Translations under genes and position numbers: made by a program
Shown: positions 7,706 to 15,651 of the stretch, piece after piece
How positions within the stretch are numbered: position 1 is the stretch's first letter
How the letters are laid out: every line of letters begins with the position of its first letter
The notes under the pieces: model-generated
What the model was told of the DNA's origin: nothing
What the model saw: only the letters and a program-made list of their open reading frames with translations
The model's database searches: none
Assembly (NCBI RefSeq): GCF_041583835.1
Contig: NZ_JBFHFC010000015.1
Span: 1-52,792, forward strand
From: Thiomicrorhabdus sp041583835
GTDB lineage: Bacteria > Pseudomonadota > Gammaproteobacteria > Thiomicrospirales > Thiomicrospiraceae
Direction: 5' to 3'
Length of the DNA: 52,792 nt

Positions 7706-7734
7706 TTGTGCGTTGTAGCGCTTTCTCGTATAGT
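7706..7734 (+). promoter_or_regulatory. Candidate sigma-70 promoter of the PilZ gene
   Basis: TTGTGC (7706-7711) and TATAGT (7729-7734) are separated by 17 bases. This lies 65 bases before the chosen TTG start at 7800. Confidence 0.55.
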
Positions 7735-7799
7735 AACTGCAAACATTCAATGTCTTAATGATTGTTATCGCTGTTGCTAACGTCGCCAGGAGGTTTGGT

Positions 7800-8744
7800 T
7801 TGGAGCAGAATAAACGCGAGTTTTTTCGTATCAATGTCGAATTGCCGATCTATATTCACCCTTTGGATGAAACGGTCGGCGGCGAGCATGTTTCTAAATC
7901 TTTTATTTTGCCAGCGACACAGCTTCAACGAGTCGAACAGGCTGATAGCGAAATTCAACGTTTGTTTACCGATCCACACCATATCGAAAACGGTGCGGTA
8001 GAACTGTTCAGTGAAATCAACCAACGTATCAATTTTTTGGCTTACATGCTCGATGAATTGATGGAAGGGCGCGATCCGCGTCACCACGAAGATTTTTACG
8101 TGCGTTTGGATAATGACCATCGAATTTGTCCTCCCGAAACGTTTCATACATCCAAAGTCTTTCCGTTAATTGAAGCGTTTTATCAACGTATCGACGAGAT
8201 TGTGCGCGAGTTGTTGGAGATGATGAACCGCAGTGCCGAAGGCGAAATCGTTTTCTATTCCGCATCGACACGCGGCTTGTTCAGCGGCGAAGAATATTTG
8301 CATAACCTTTCCGCTTTAGCCGAACAGGGCAACTGGTTGGCGTTGGTGTTTGTCGATCTGATCGCCAAGTTGAATGTGTACGAAAGTGCTTACGCCAATC
8401 TTAAAGCGGTGAGTCACGTGGTGCCGCATCCGGACGATTGGTTGGTGCTTCCGGTCAATTTGAGCGCGGGCGGGATTGCACTTGAATCAACTCAACCGTT
8501 TAGCATAAACGACAGGGTGTGTGTGTTGATGAAGATCGAAAATACCGTTCTTTACGCTTATGCCGATGTCGTCAATATTAAGCCGGCCAATTTGCTGGAT
8601 GCCGCGAACCAAGAGATTCCTTACCTTCAAGTCCAACGGGTTTCGTTTAAATTCGAACATCTCGGTGCGGACGATGCCGCTTTGATTACCCGCTTCGTCA
8701 CCGCCCAAGAGTTGGCGTGCGCCCATCCCGACGAGTACCTTTGA
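7800..8744 (+). CDS. PilZ-like domain protein with long internal insert
   Basis: I chose TTG 7800 because a full AGGAGG (7788-7793) lies six bases upstream and the protein then begins MEQNKREFFRI. An upstream ATG at 7758 would add 14 residues with no ribosome site. The product is 314 residues. It has the PilZ RxxxR motif (R6-R10) at the very N-terminus and NLSAGG (220-225), the second PilZ motif, far downstream. About 200 mostly helical residues lie between. This layout recalls the atypical tetrameric PilZ proteins with inserted helices. c-di-GMP binding is plausible but uncertain. The next gene starts two bases after the stop. Confidence 0.75.
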   Translation: MEQNKREFFRINVELPIYIHPLDETVGGEHVSKSFILPATQLQRVEQADSEIQRLFTDPHHIENGAVELFSEINQRINFLAYMLDELMEGRDPRHHEDFYVRLDNDHRICPPETFHTSKVFPLIEAFYQRIDEIVRELLEMMNRSAEGEIVFYSASTRGLFSGEEYLHNLSALAEQGNWLALVFVDLIAKLNVYESAYANLKAVSHVVPHPDDWLVLPVNLSAGGIALESTQPFSINDRVCVLMKIENTVLYAYADVVNIKPANLLDAANQEIPYLQVQRVSFKFEHLGADDAALITRFVTAQELACAHPDEYL

Positions 8745-8745
8745 T

Positions 8746-8961
8746 TTGTCCGACACTGTGAATTCATCCGAAAACCAGGCCGAAGAAATGCAGCAGCAGG
8801 TTTGCAGCTGTTATGACGTGATGCGTTGGGAGATCGTCGAAGCGATTCAACAGGGTGCGGATTCGGTCGAAAAAGTCAGTGACATCACTTATGCTTGTCA
8901 GGGGTGTGGAGGTTGTCGTCCGAAAATCGAATCTTTGATCGAGAAGTCATCCCAAGATTGA
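8746..8961 (+). CDS. Bfd-like [2Fe-2S] ferredoxin
   Basis: The product is 71 residues if TTG 8746 is used; GTG 8758 and ATG 8788 are in-frame alternatives. It has the BFD fold signature: CSC (C20, C22) and CQGCGGC (C51, C54, C57). Of these, C20/C22/C54/C57 match the four cluster ligands of bacterioferritin-associated ferredoxin, and C51 is extra. Helical spacing (EIVEAIQQGADSVEKVSDIT) fits the family. BFD domains pass electrons, for example to release iron from bacterioferritin or within nitrite reductases. No ferritin is nearby. The start sits two bases after the PilZ stop, so translation is probably coupled. Confidence 0.8.
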   Translation: MSDTVNSSENQAEEMQQQVCSCYDVMRWEIVEAIQQGADSVEKVSDITYACQGCGGCRPKIESLIEKSSQD

Positions 8962-9045
8962 TAAGTCTTCGTTTTCAGGTACAATCCGGCATAGATTCGA
9001 TAAATCAAGTGACGGATTCGCGGAAACTCAACGGAGTTTTCCGCC

Positions 9046-9903
9046 TTGAATATTATGAAAAATCAAAAGCCTAACACCTCGAAACCTCACGGTGCGCCTC
9101 GCATTAAATTGGTCGTTTCCGATCTGGACGGCACCTTGTTGAATCCCGACCATAAAGTCACGCCCAGAACCGTTTCCGCCGTTCGTAAGTTGTTGGAAAA
9201 CGGCATTCAATTCATGATCGCCAGCGGTCGCCACTACCAGGACGTATATCTAATTGCTCAGCAATTGGGAGTGGAGATGGATTTGATCACTTCCAACGGC
9301 GCGCGCGTTCACGACCGCCACGGACATATTCTTTATGAAAACCATATTCCGCCGGAATTGGTCAAACAGGTACTGGCCTTGTCCGAAGGGTTTGAAATCC
9401 ATCGTAACCTTTATCAGCAGGATTTGTGGCTTGTGGAAGAACCGCATGAGGAATTGTTGGCGATACATGACGAATCGGGTTTTGAATATCAATTGACCGA
9501 GTTTTCCGAGATCGATTTAAACCACATCGATAAAATCTACTTCACTGCCGATCACGAGATTCTGGTGCCGCTGGAAAAGGCGTTGACGGCCAGGTTTTCG
9601 CAACAGCTGAGCATTACGTTCACCTCGCCGGAATATTTGGAAATCATGAATTTCGGGGTTTCCAAAGGGCAGGCGTTACAGATGATATTGGCACAAAAAG
9701 GAATTTTACCCGAGGAGACTGTTGCCTTTGGAGACGGCATGAACGATAGGGAGATGTTGCAGCTCGTCGGTCATGGCGTGGTGATGGAGAATGCGGCGGA
9801 AACGGTTAAAGCCGCGATTCCCGAGGCTGTGTTTGCTGACGCCAATTCCGAAGAGGGTGTCGCTAAATACATCGAAGAACGGATTCTGCCGAGTTTGGCT
9901 TGA
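9046..9903 (+). CDS. Cof-type HAD-superfamily phosphatase
   Basis: The product is 285 residues from TTG 9046 (GGAG 9033-9036 is nine bases upstream) or 282 from ATG 9055, which lacks a well-placed ribosome site. The HAD nucleophile motif is SDLDGT (D26 and D28), the IASGR motif follows near 58, and GDGMNDREM near residue 230 is motif IV. The large cap between them is of the Cof/YbiV (C2B) type. These enzymes dephosphorylate small sugar phosphates, nucleotides or cofactors; the substrate cannot be read from sequence. A near-palindrome (CGGAAACTC / GAGTTTTCCG, 9020-9042) overlaps the leader. Confidence 0.85.
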   Translation: MNIMKNQKPNTSKPHGAPRIKLVVSDLDGTLLNPDHKVTPRTVSAVRKLLENGIQFMIASGRHYQDVYLIAQQLGVEMDLITSNGARVHDRHGHILYENHIPPELVKQVLALSEGFEIHRNLYQQDLWLVEEPHEELLAIHDESGFEYQLTEFSEIDLNHIDKIYFTADHEILVPLEKALTARFSQQLSITFTSPEYLEIMNFGVSKGQALQMILAQKGILPEETVAFGDGMNDREMLQLVGHGVVMENAAETVKAAIPEAVFADANSEEGVAKYIEERILPSLA

Positions 9904-9938
9904 ATCCGAAAGCGGCCAATCTATCCTGTCGATTCAGT

Positions 9939-10829
9939 CTATTGAACTTCAACCGTTTGTTGAGGCATCTTGTGGTTTCTTTTGCGAATTTCCAGCGCGA
10001 CGACGGTGAGCAATAACAACACGCCGGAACTGACGGCGATGGAGGCGGAAATCGAACTGTCCAATTTGTAGGAGACTGCATAGCCGATCAATACCGAAGC
10101 CTGACCGTATGCCGCTGCCAGCCACAACATCGACTTTAACGATTTAGCGATAAGATAGGCGCTACTTGCCGGAATCACCAGCAAAGCAACCACTAGAATC
10201 GCGCCCACTGCATCAAACGAAGCCACCGTCGTCAGCGACACCAATGTCATTAAGAAGTAGTGCCAGAAGACGACGTTAATTCCTAAAGAGACCGCCAGAC
10301 TTGGATGAAAGGCAACCGTTTGCAGACGATTGAATCCGATGAGAATACTGACCAACACCACAATGAAGACAGTGCCGATAGCCCACAGTGCGCGCGGCCC
10401 GAGATCGATTCCGGTATCGGGGCCGCCCCAGATGATCGTATCGAACGGTACGAATGCGATTTCCCCGTAGAGAACGCATTCCTGATCCAGATCGATTTGT
10501 CCGGCAAACAGTGAAATCAGTATCACACCCAGTGCGAAAAACAGGGTGAAGACAATTCCGATGCTGGCGTCGCTTTGCAGTTTACCGAACTTGTGCAGAC
10601 TGTCGCTTAACCAGGCCGTTAAAAGTCCGATCATGACTGCACCGCTTAACATCACCGGCAAAGAGCGCGACTCGGTTGCCAAAAAGGCGATGACGATGCC
10701 CAGCAAGACTGAATGGCTGATGGCGTCGCCCATTAGCGATTGGCGGCGAAGAATCAGGAACGATCCGACCAGAGCGCATGAAATCGCCACTAAAGAGGCG
10801 GTTGCTAAAATCCATAGGTCATTGATCAT
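9939..10829 (-). CDS. Metal ABC transporter permease (YtgD/MntB/ZnuB type)
   Basis: The 296-residue integral membrane protein belongs to the ABC-3 permease family for Mn, Zn or Fe. It has about eight or nine hydrophobic segments, the conserved early motif LRRQSLMGDAISHSVLLGI (28-46) and the late ALLVIPASSAYLIA segment. It has the extra loop QECVLYGEIAFVPFD found in two-permease systems. It is the last gene of the minus-strand operon and overlaps the preceding permease by four bases (ATGA), so translation is coupled. It converges on the HAD gene with a 35-base gap. Confidence 0.9.
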   Translation of the reverse strand: MINDLWILATASLVAISCALVGSFLILRRQSLMGDAISHSVLLGIVIAFLATESRSLPVMLSGAVMIGLLTAWLSDSLHKFGKLQSDASIGIVFTLFFALGVILISLFAGQIDLDQECVLYGEIAFVPFDTIIWGGPDTGIDLGPRALWAIGTVFIVVLVSILIGFNRLQTVAFHPSLAVSLGINVVFWHYFLMTLVSLTTVASFDAVGAILVVALLVIPASSAYLIAKSLKSMLWLAAAYGQASVLIGYAVSYKLDSSISASIAVSSGVLLLLTVVALEIRKRNHKMPQQTVEVQ

Positions 10830-12169
10830 TTTGTACTTTCTCCTTGCGACTCAGGAATGGGTTTGCCGTGTGGATCGGAACTTAGATTGCTCAATTCCGC
10901 TTCAAGTTGCAGTTCCTGTTCTTCACTGAGAATGTGTTCGATGCGTTCCGCTTGTGCGTGCACCTGGTCGGGAGTGAGATCCACTTGTTCGTTTAGGTAA
11001 CTCTCCCATAGGCGGTGGCGTCGAGTGAGTTGCGTCGCTTGTTCTAATCCGCTTTCGGTGAGTCGGTAGCCTTTGGCCGATTCGACCACCGAACCTTTGT
11101 TACCGAGGTTGTGCAAGGTTATTTTTAGAGTGTCGATCGGGATGACGCGTAATGCCTGAATGTCCGCCAAGTTAAAATATGCGTGCTTGAAGCCGGTTTG
11201 TTCGCACAGTTTGTAGAGTGTGCGTAGGACGTTTTCTTCGCTGACTTTCCGACGCAGGCGTTTTTGTTCCAAATAACGCTTAAGAAGCCCTTTGTTGGGG
11301 GCGAACAGCATCGATAGGAAAAACAGACTGGCGAGGCTGACAACCATCCACGGCCCGGTCGGCATAGCGGGTGCCAAATAGGAAATTTGTGTGCTGATGA
11401 CCGCGCTGAGTGCGCCCAAGGTGCCGGCAATCATGAGAATGCGGGAAAGTTGGTCGCTCCAGAAACGCGCGGCCGCAACCGGCGTCAGCAGTACCGCCGC
11501 CATCAATACCACACCGACTAATTGCAGGCCGACCACGACCGACATGACGATGAGCAAAGCCAACAACAGTTCATAGAATTTGACCGGAATGCCGAGGCTA
11601 CGGGCATAGTTGGTGTTGAAGGCGATTAGGCGTAGTTTTTGGAAAAACAGCAGCACGCTGATCAATACAAACAGGGTGACGTAGGTCAGTAAAGTAATGT
11701 CTTGTTGGGTCATGGCCGCCGACTGTCCGAACAGGATTTTATCCAGACCGCTTTTGTTCTCGACCTGTAAGCCTTGAATATAGGAAAGCAGCATTAACCC
11801 CAAGGCAAAGAAAAAGGAGAGGGTGATCGCCAGTGCGGCATCCGGTTTGATTTTGGTGTTTTTCGGTAACCAGTCGATAATGAAAAAGCCGAGAAAACTG
11901 CTGGTTAAGGCGCCGAAGAACATCACCACGGGATCACGGGTTTCAAATAGAAGAAAGGCGACCATGACACCGGGCAGGGCGGCATGCGCCAGAGCGTCGC
12001 CGACCAATGAGCGTTTGCGAAGAAAGGCAAAACCGCCGATCACCGAAGCGCTGATGCCCAGTAAAATGCTGCCCATCAATACCCATAGCGCATTCATGTC
12101 TTCAAAGCGCCAAAATTCAAGTAACAATTCCCAGCTTGAGGGTTGTGTCACGACGGTCCAATCTTGCAT
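10826..12169 (-). CDS. Metal ABC permease fused to DtxR/MntR-like repressor domain (YtgCR type)
   Basis: The product is 447 residues. Residues 25-295 are an ABC-3 permease (LRKRSLVGDALAHAALPGVM at 50-69, VLLTPVAAARFW at 226-237). A basic linker (EQKRLRRK) leads to a winged helix (308-372, LYKLCEQTG, YRLTESGLEQA) and a DtxR-type metal-binding and dimerisation domain (383-440). By hand alignment to MntR, H385, E408, E411 and H412 match metal ligands H77, E99, E102 and H103. The N-terminal ligands D8 and E11 are replaced by N313 and R316. The C-terminal SH3 domain of DtxR is absent. Chlamydial YtgCR has this architecture and is cleaved to free its repressor. It forms the membrane channel with the second permease and may regulate its own operon. 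Confidence 0.92.
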   Translation of the reverse strand: MQDWTVVTQPSSWELLLEFWRFEDMNALWVLMGSILLGISASVIGGFAFLRKRSLVGDALAHAALPGVMVAFLLFETRDPVVMFFGALTSSFLGFFIIDWLPKNTKIKPDAALAITLSFFFALGLMLLSYIQGLQVENKSGLDKILFGQSAAMTQQDITLLTYVTLFVLISVLLFFQKLRLIAFNTNYARSLGIPVKFYELLLALLIVMSVVVGLQLVGVVLMAAVLLTPVAAARFWSDQLSRILMIAGTLGALSAVISTQISYLAPAMPTGPWMVVSLASLFFLSMLFAPNKGLLKRYLEQKRLRRKVSEENVLRTLYKLCEQTGFKHAYFNLADIQALRVIPIDTLKITLHNLGNKGSVVESAKGYRLTESGLEQATQLTRRHRLWESYLNEQVDLTPDQVHAQAERIEHILSEEQELQLEAELSNLSSDPHGKPIPESQGESTK

Positions 12170-12197
12170 AGTTGCGTGCTGCCTTATTCCTAATTCT

Positions 12198-12992
12198 TTA
12201 GTCGTTTTCGTGCGCTTGGTTCAAGCGGGTGCGGTACATGGTTTCCGTCAGGTCGTTTAATAACGACAGGCGGCCGCCGTACGTTTTATTGAGGTTCTCT
12301 TTGGTCAGTACGGATTCAACCGGGCCGGCGGCAACCAGGCGTGCGTTGATGAAGATGATCCAGTCAAAATATTCGCCGACGGTGTTCAAGTCATGGTGCA
12401 CGCAGACAATGGTTTTGCCTTGAGACTTCAGGGTTTTGAACAGTTCGATAATCGCTTTTTCGGTGGCGACGTCGACACCGGCGAACGGTTCGTCCATTAG
12501 ATAGAGGCTGGCCTGCTGCGCCAACGCCCGTGCCAGAAACACACGCTGTTGCTGTCCGCCGGAAAGCTGACTGATCTGGCGATCTTTAAAGTCCCACATT
12601 TGCAGATCTTTAAGCGCCTGCTCGGCGATTTCGTAATCCAGTTTACTCGGTCTTTGCCACAGCTTCAGCTGGCCGTGGCGCCCCATCAGGACGACGTCCA
12701 TAACGTCGATCGGAAAGTCCCAATCAATCTCTTCGCGTTGAGGAACGTAGGCGGTGGCAAGACGTTTTTTGGCCAAAGGTTCGCCGAAGAACTTCACTTC
12801 ACCTTCGATCAGCGGTTCCAATCCCATGATGCCTTTAAGCAGGGTGGATTTACCCGCACCGTTCGGCCCGACGATGGCAATGGTTTTGCCTTCCGGGATT
12901 TCGAAACTGACATCGGTCAGCACCGGCTTATATTGGTAGCGCATATTAAGGTTGTTGACCGTAATCGGGGATTTGCGCGAGTCTGATTTCAT
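12198..12992 (-). CDS. Metal ABC transporter ATP-binding protein (YtgB/MntA/ZnuC type)
   Basis: The 264-residue ATPase has Walker A GPNGAGKST (42-50), Q-loop VPQREE (83-88), signature LSGGQQQR (143-150), Walker B LYLMDEP (163-169) and the switch His in VCVHHDLN. The spacing and the QREEIDWDFPI segment match manganese/zinc/iron chelate importers. AGGAAA precedes the start at 12992. It lies 28 bases before the fused permease and would drive import through the two permeases. Confidence 0.93.
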   Translation of the reverse strand: MKSDSRKSPITVNNLNMRYQYKPVLTDVSFEIPEGKTIAIVGPNGAGKSTLLKGIMGLEPLIEGEVKFFGEPLAKKRLATAYVPQREEIDWDFPIDVMDVVLMGRHGQLKLWQRPSKLDYEIAEQALKDLQMWDFKDRQISQLSGGQQQRVFLARALAQQASLYLMDEPFAGVDVATEKAIIELFKTLKSQGKTIVCVHHDLNTVGEYFDWIIFINARLVAAGPVESVLTKENLNKTYGGRLSLLNDLTETMYRTRLNQAHEND

Positions 12993-13086
12993 ATGTTGTT
13001 TCCTGGTTGCTCTTTTGTGCTTTATGTACGTTATGTGTCTATGCGGTGTTTTTACGTTGTTTATGCACTGTTTATGCGCTTTTGTT

Positions 13087-13992
13087 TTATAGCCCTTTCA
13101 AGGCGTGAGTAATGGTTTCCACATTGTGTTTGACCATGCCCAGATAATCGCCTTCCGGCGTGTCGGGCAGTCCCATGGCATCGGAAAACAATTCGCCGCC
13201 GATGTGCAGTTGATGGCCTTCCGCTTCAACGCCTTTGACCAAGGATTCGATAAAGCGAGGCGATACGCTGGATTCGACAAACACCGCCTTGATGCCATTG
13301 GCGACAATGATTTGTTTGAGTTGCTTGATGTCTTGCAGGCCGAATTCGGAAGCGGTACTGATGCCTTGCAAGCCCATTACCTTAATGCCATAGGCTTGAC
13401 CGAAGTAACCGAAAGCGTCGTGTGCGGTAATCAACACGCGTTGTGCCTGCGGGATGCTCTGAATCTGTTGCTTAATCCAATCGTCGAGTTGGCGAAGTTG
13501 TGCGAAATAACGTTGTGCATTAGCTTGGAAAAGGGCTTTTTGCTCAGGTGCGGTTTCGTTTAATACTTTGAGTACGTATTCGCCGGCGTGCAGCCAAAGT
13601 TCGACGTCAAACCAGATATGTGGATCGGGATGTTGATGGTGTTGGATAATTCGATTCTGCGGCAATTCGGCGGATACGGCGTAAACCGCTTTTTTACGCG
13701 CCATCTTTTCAAAGATGTCCTGCATCTTTCCTTCCAGATGCAGTCCGTTATAGAAAATTACGTCGGCTCTTAAGAGCTTGCGAAGATCGCCTTGAGTGGC
13801 TTTATATAGATGGGGATCAACCCCCGAGCCCATTAGCGGCGTGACTTTGACCTGATCTCCGCCGATGTTTTTCACTAGATCGGCGATCATTCCCGTCGTG
13901 GTGACGACATTGAGCTGGGCGTGTGCATTCAAACTGCCTAACGTCAGTATTAAAGTCATTAGAAAGCGTTTTAAAAGAGAATTTATCTTCAT
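13087..13992 (-). CDS. Metal-binding periplasmic protein (YtgA/TroA/MntC type)
   Basis: This 301-residue cluster A-I solute-binding protein has a signal peptide ending NAHA-QL (about residue 25). The expected ligands are H61 (DPHLYK), H125 (DPHIWFD), H191 (AHDAFGYF) and D271 (LFSDAMG). This His-His-His-Asp set is like TroA and YtgA, while streptococcal Mn proteins have Glu in third place; the set does not by itself separate Zn, Mn and Fe. A short HHQH loop (118-121) precedes the second ligand. It is the first gene of the operon and delivers metal to the permeases. The 94-base gap to the ATPase gene contains only degenerate TTTATG-like repeats. Confidence 0.92.
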   Translation of the reverse strand: MKINSLLKRFLMTLILTLGSLNAHAQLNVVTTTGMIADLVKNIGGDQVKVTPLMGSGVDPHLYKATQGDLRKLLRADVIFYNGLHLEGKMQDIFEKMARKKAVYAVSAELPQNRIIQHHQHPDPHIWFDVELWLHAGEYVLKVLNETAPEQKALFQANAQRYFAQLRQLDDWIKQQIQSIPQAQRVLITAHDAFGYFGQAYGIKVMGLQGISTASEFGLQDIKQLKQIIVANGIKAVFVESSVSPRFIESLVKGVEAEGHQLHIGGELFSDAMGLPDTPEGDYLGMVKHNVETITHALKGL

Positions 13993-14028
13993 GTTCTTAT
14001 TCTGTTTTTGGTTTGTATGAAGTCTTGT

Positions 14029-14047
14029 CTAGGTTAGGCTAATTTAA
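14029..14047 (-). promoter_or_regulatory. DtxR-type operator upstream of the metal transporter operon
   Basis: On the minus strand the site reads TTAAATTAGCCTAACCTAG. It agrees with the DtxR/IdeR consensus TTAGGTTAGSCTAACCTAA at 16 of 19 positions by my count. It sits 37-55 bases before the start of the binding-protein gene, where a repressor would block transcription. The permease-fused DtxR-like domain in the same operon is the obvious candidate ligand. Confidence 0.65.
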
Positions 14048-14050
14048 AAA

Positions 14051-14064
14051 TTAGTCATGGCTAA
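14051..14064. promoter_or_regulatory. Second TTAG-N6-CTAA palindrome
   Basis: TTAGTCATGGCTAA is an imperfect 14-base palindrome only three bases beyond the DtxR-like site. It could be a second, weaker operator half or a dimer-dimer contact site. Confidence 0.35.
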
Positions 14065-14326
14065 AAATATATTTAGATTGAACTATATCATTGATGTGAC
14101 GGTTTTAAAATAGCGGGAAGGGTGTGACGGTAAATTAAAAGAAAGGCAGTCGGCTGATAAACGCTTGGAAAGTCGATATTAATGATTGATTTGGTTGGTC
14201 TGTTTGAGCGGAATTGGTGATTGGCCGGGGTTGTAATCACCGCTTAAGGTGGCTTATTCGAGTTTAATTCGTATCCAGTTCTTAAGCGGCAATTTATCGT
14301 TGTGCTGCCGGAGTAGCTTAGGTTGT
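14065..14326. other. Intergenic region with paired inverted repeats
   Basis: No gene is visible. Two inverted repeats stand out. GGTGATT (14216-14222) pairs with AATCACC (14235-14241), and CCGCTTAAG (14240-14248) pairs with CTTAAGCGG (14281-14289). They overlap at 14240-14241, so the two hairpins would compete. The stretch lies downstream of rlmD on the minus strand, but no T run marks a normal terminator. Confidence 0.4.
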
Positions 14327-15571
14327 TTAAAACTTGAACGGAGCGCGTTTTTTCGGCTGGCCTTTGCTCTGTTTGAACTTTTTGAGTTGCACCATTACTT
14401 CGGTGTGCGTGGTGTGCGGAAACATGTCGATCAGGTTGGCTTTGGTCAAACGATAGCCCTGTTTTTCCAGTTCCTTAATGTCGCGGATCAAAGTTGCGGC
14501 ATTGCAGGAGACATAAACGATCACATCCGCTTTAAGTTCGTGCAGGACTTTGCTGATTTCAAAAGCGCCTTGGCGGCCCGGGTCGAGTAACAGGCGATGA
14601 TATTTCTGTTTTTTAAACCAGGTTGCATCGGTGCAGTCCTCAAACAGGTTGGCCTTTTGGAATGAAACATTGTCCAATTGGTTTTTAAGGGCATTCGCGT
14701 TGGCGGTTTCAACCAGTTCCGCTAAGCCCTCGATGCCGATGACCTGTTTGGCTTTTTGGGCGATCGGTAAGGTAAAGTTACCAACTCCGCAAAATAGGTC
14801 GAGCACCTTGTGCTTTTCTTCAAGTTCAAGCCAGTCGATCGCTTGGCGAACCATTTTCTGGTTTAGTTCCGAATTCACCTGAATGAAGCCGTCCTGAGGG
14901 AATTCCAGATTCAGGTTCTCCAGCGAGTAGTAGGGCGTTTCCTGCGATGGCTCCGGTGATTCTTTCAGACCGAAGATGCCGTTATCGGCTTCTACGACCG
15001 TCAGTTCCTTATATGCTCGGCTAGCTTTTTCCAGTAGAGCCGGGCGGTGTTTTTCAATTGCTTCATTCAGGCCGTCGGTCAAAACCGGACAGTATTCGAT
15101 GTCGACCAGTTCGTTGGATTCTTTCTGTCTGAAACCGAGTTTAGCCACCTTGTCTTTTTTCCCGATCGCCAATCCGAAACGGGCGCGACGGCGATATCCT
15201 CGGTCGTTGCCGGTAATGGCTTCGTGAATCTGGCAGTTGTCCGAATTGACCGCCTGGGTCAAGCGGGTCAGAAAGTTTTCGGTTTTCCAGAAACGTTGCG
15301 CCGTGATTGATAGGTGTTGTAACTGACAGCCGCCGCACTCTTCATATTTAGGGCAGAACGGTTCGACACGGTCGGTAGACGGGGTTTCGATTTCAAGCAG
15401 CTTTGCCTCATCGAATTTGGCTTGTTGTAGGGTGATTTTGGCGGTAACGATGTCGCCGGGAACGCTGTCGGCGATAAAAATTGCCTTGCCGTCGACGCGG
15501 GCAACGCCGCGCCCGTCATGGGTTAAGCCTTCGATTTTCAGTTGGGTAAGAATGTTTGCGTTCGTTGTCAT
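14327..15571 (-). CDS. rlmD: 23S rRNA (uracil-1939-C5)-methyltransferase RlmD
   Basis: The 414-residue enzyme methylates U1939 of 23S rRNA using S-adenosylmethionine. An N-terminal TRAM domain (about 8-65) precedes the [4Fe-4S] ligands C73, C79, C82 and C161. The SAM motif VLDLFCGVGNFTLP is at 256-269. The nucleophile is C356 in VYVSCNAATL, and E391 in HTEVMVQL is the expected base. The length and iron-sulfur motif fit RlmD rather than RlmC. The C-terminus is basic (KKRAPFKF). It runs opposite to leuC, upstream of the metal transporter operon on the same strand. Confidence 0.93.
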   Translation of the reverse strand: MTTNANILTQLKIEGLTHDGRGVARVDGKAIFIADSVPGDIVTAKITLQQAKFDEAKLLEIETPSTDRVEPFCPKYEECGGCQLQHLSITAQRFWKTENFLTRLTQAVNSDNCQIHEAITGNDRGYRRRARFGLAIGKKDKVAKLGFRQKESNELVDIEYCPVLTDGLNEAIEKHRPALLEKASRAYKELTVVEADNGIFGLKESPEPSQETPYYSLENLNLEFPQDGFIQVNSELNQKMVRQAIDWLELEEKHKVLDLFCGVGNFTLPIAQKAKQVIGIEGLAELVETANANALKNQLDNVSFQKANLFEDCTDATWFKKQKYHRLLLDPGRQGAFEISKVLHELKADVIVYVSCNAATLIRDIKELEKQGYRLTKANLIDMFPHTTHTEVMVQLKKFKQSKGQPKKRAPFKF

Positions 15572-15651
15572 AAGCTACTTTTGGAATTTAGGCAGGCCTG
15601 TTCGGTTTTCAGGTGCTGATGTTAGGTCTTGTTTCGAATTGGGTTTTCTAT

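Noticed and set aside
12993..13086. Degenerate TTTATG-like repeats between the binding-protein and ATPase genes
   Set aside because: Spacing is irregular and the copies are too short and diverged to call a repeat element.
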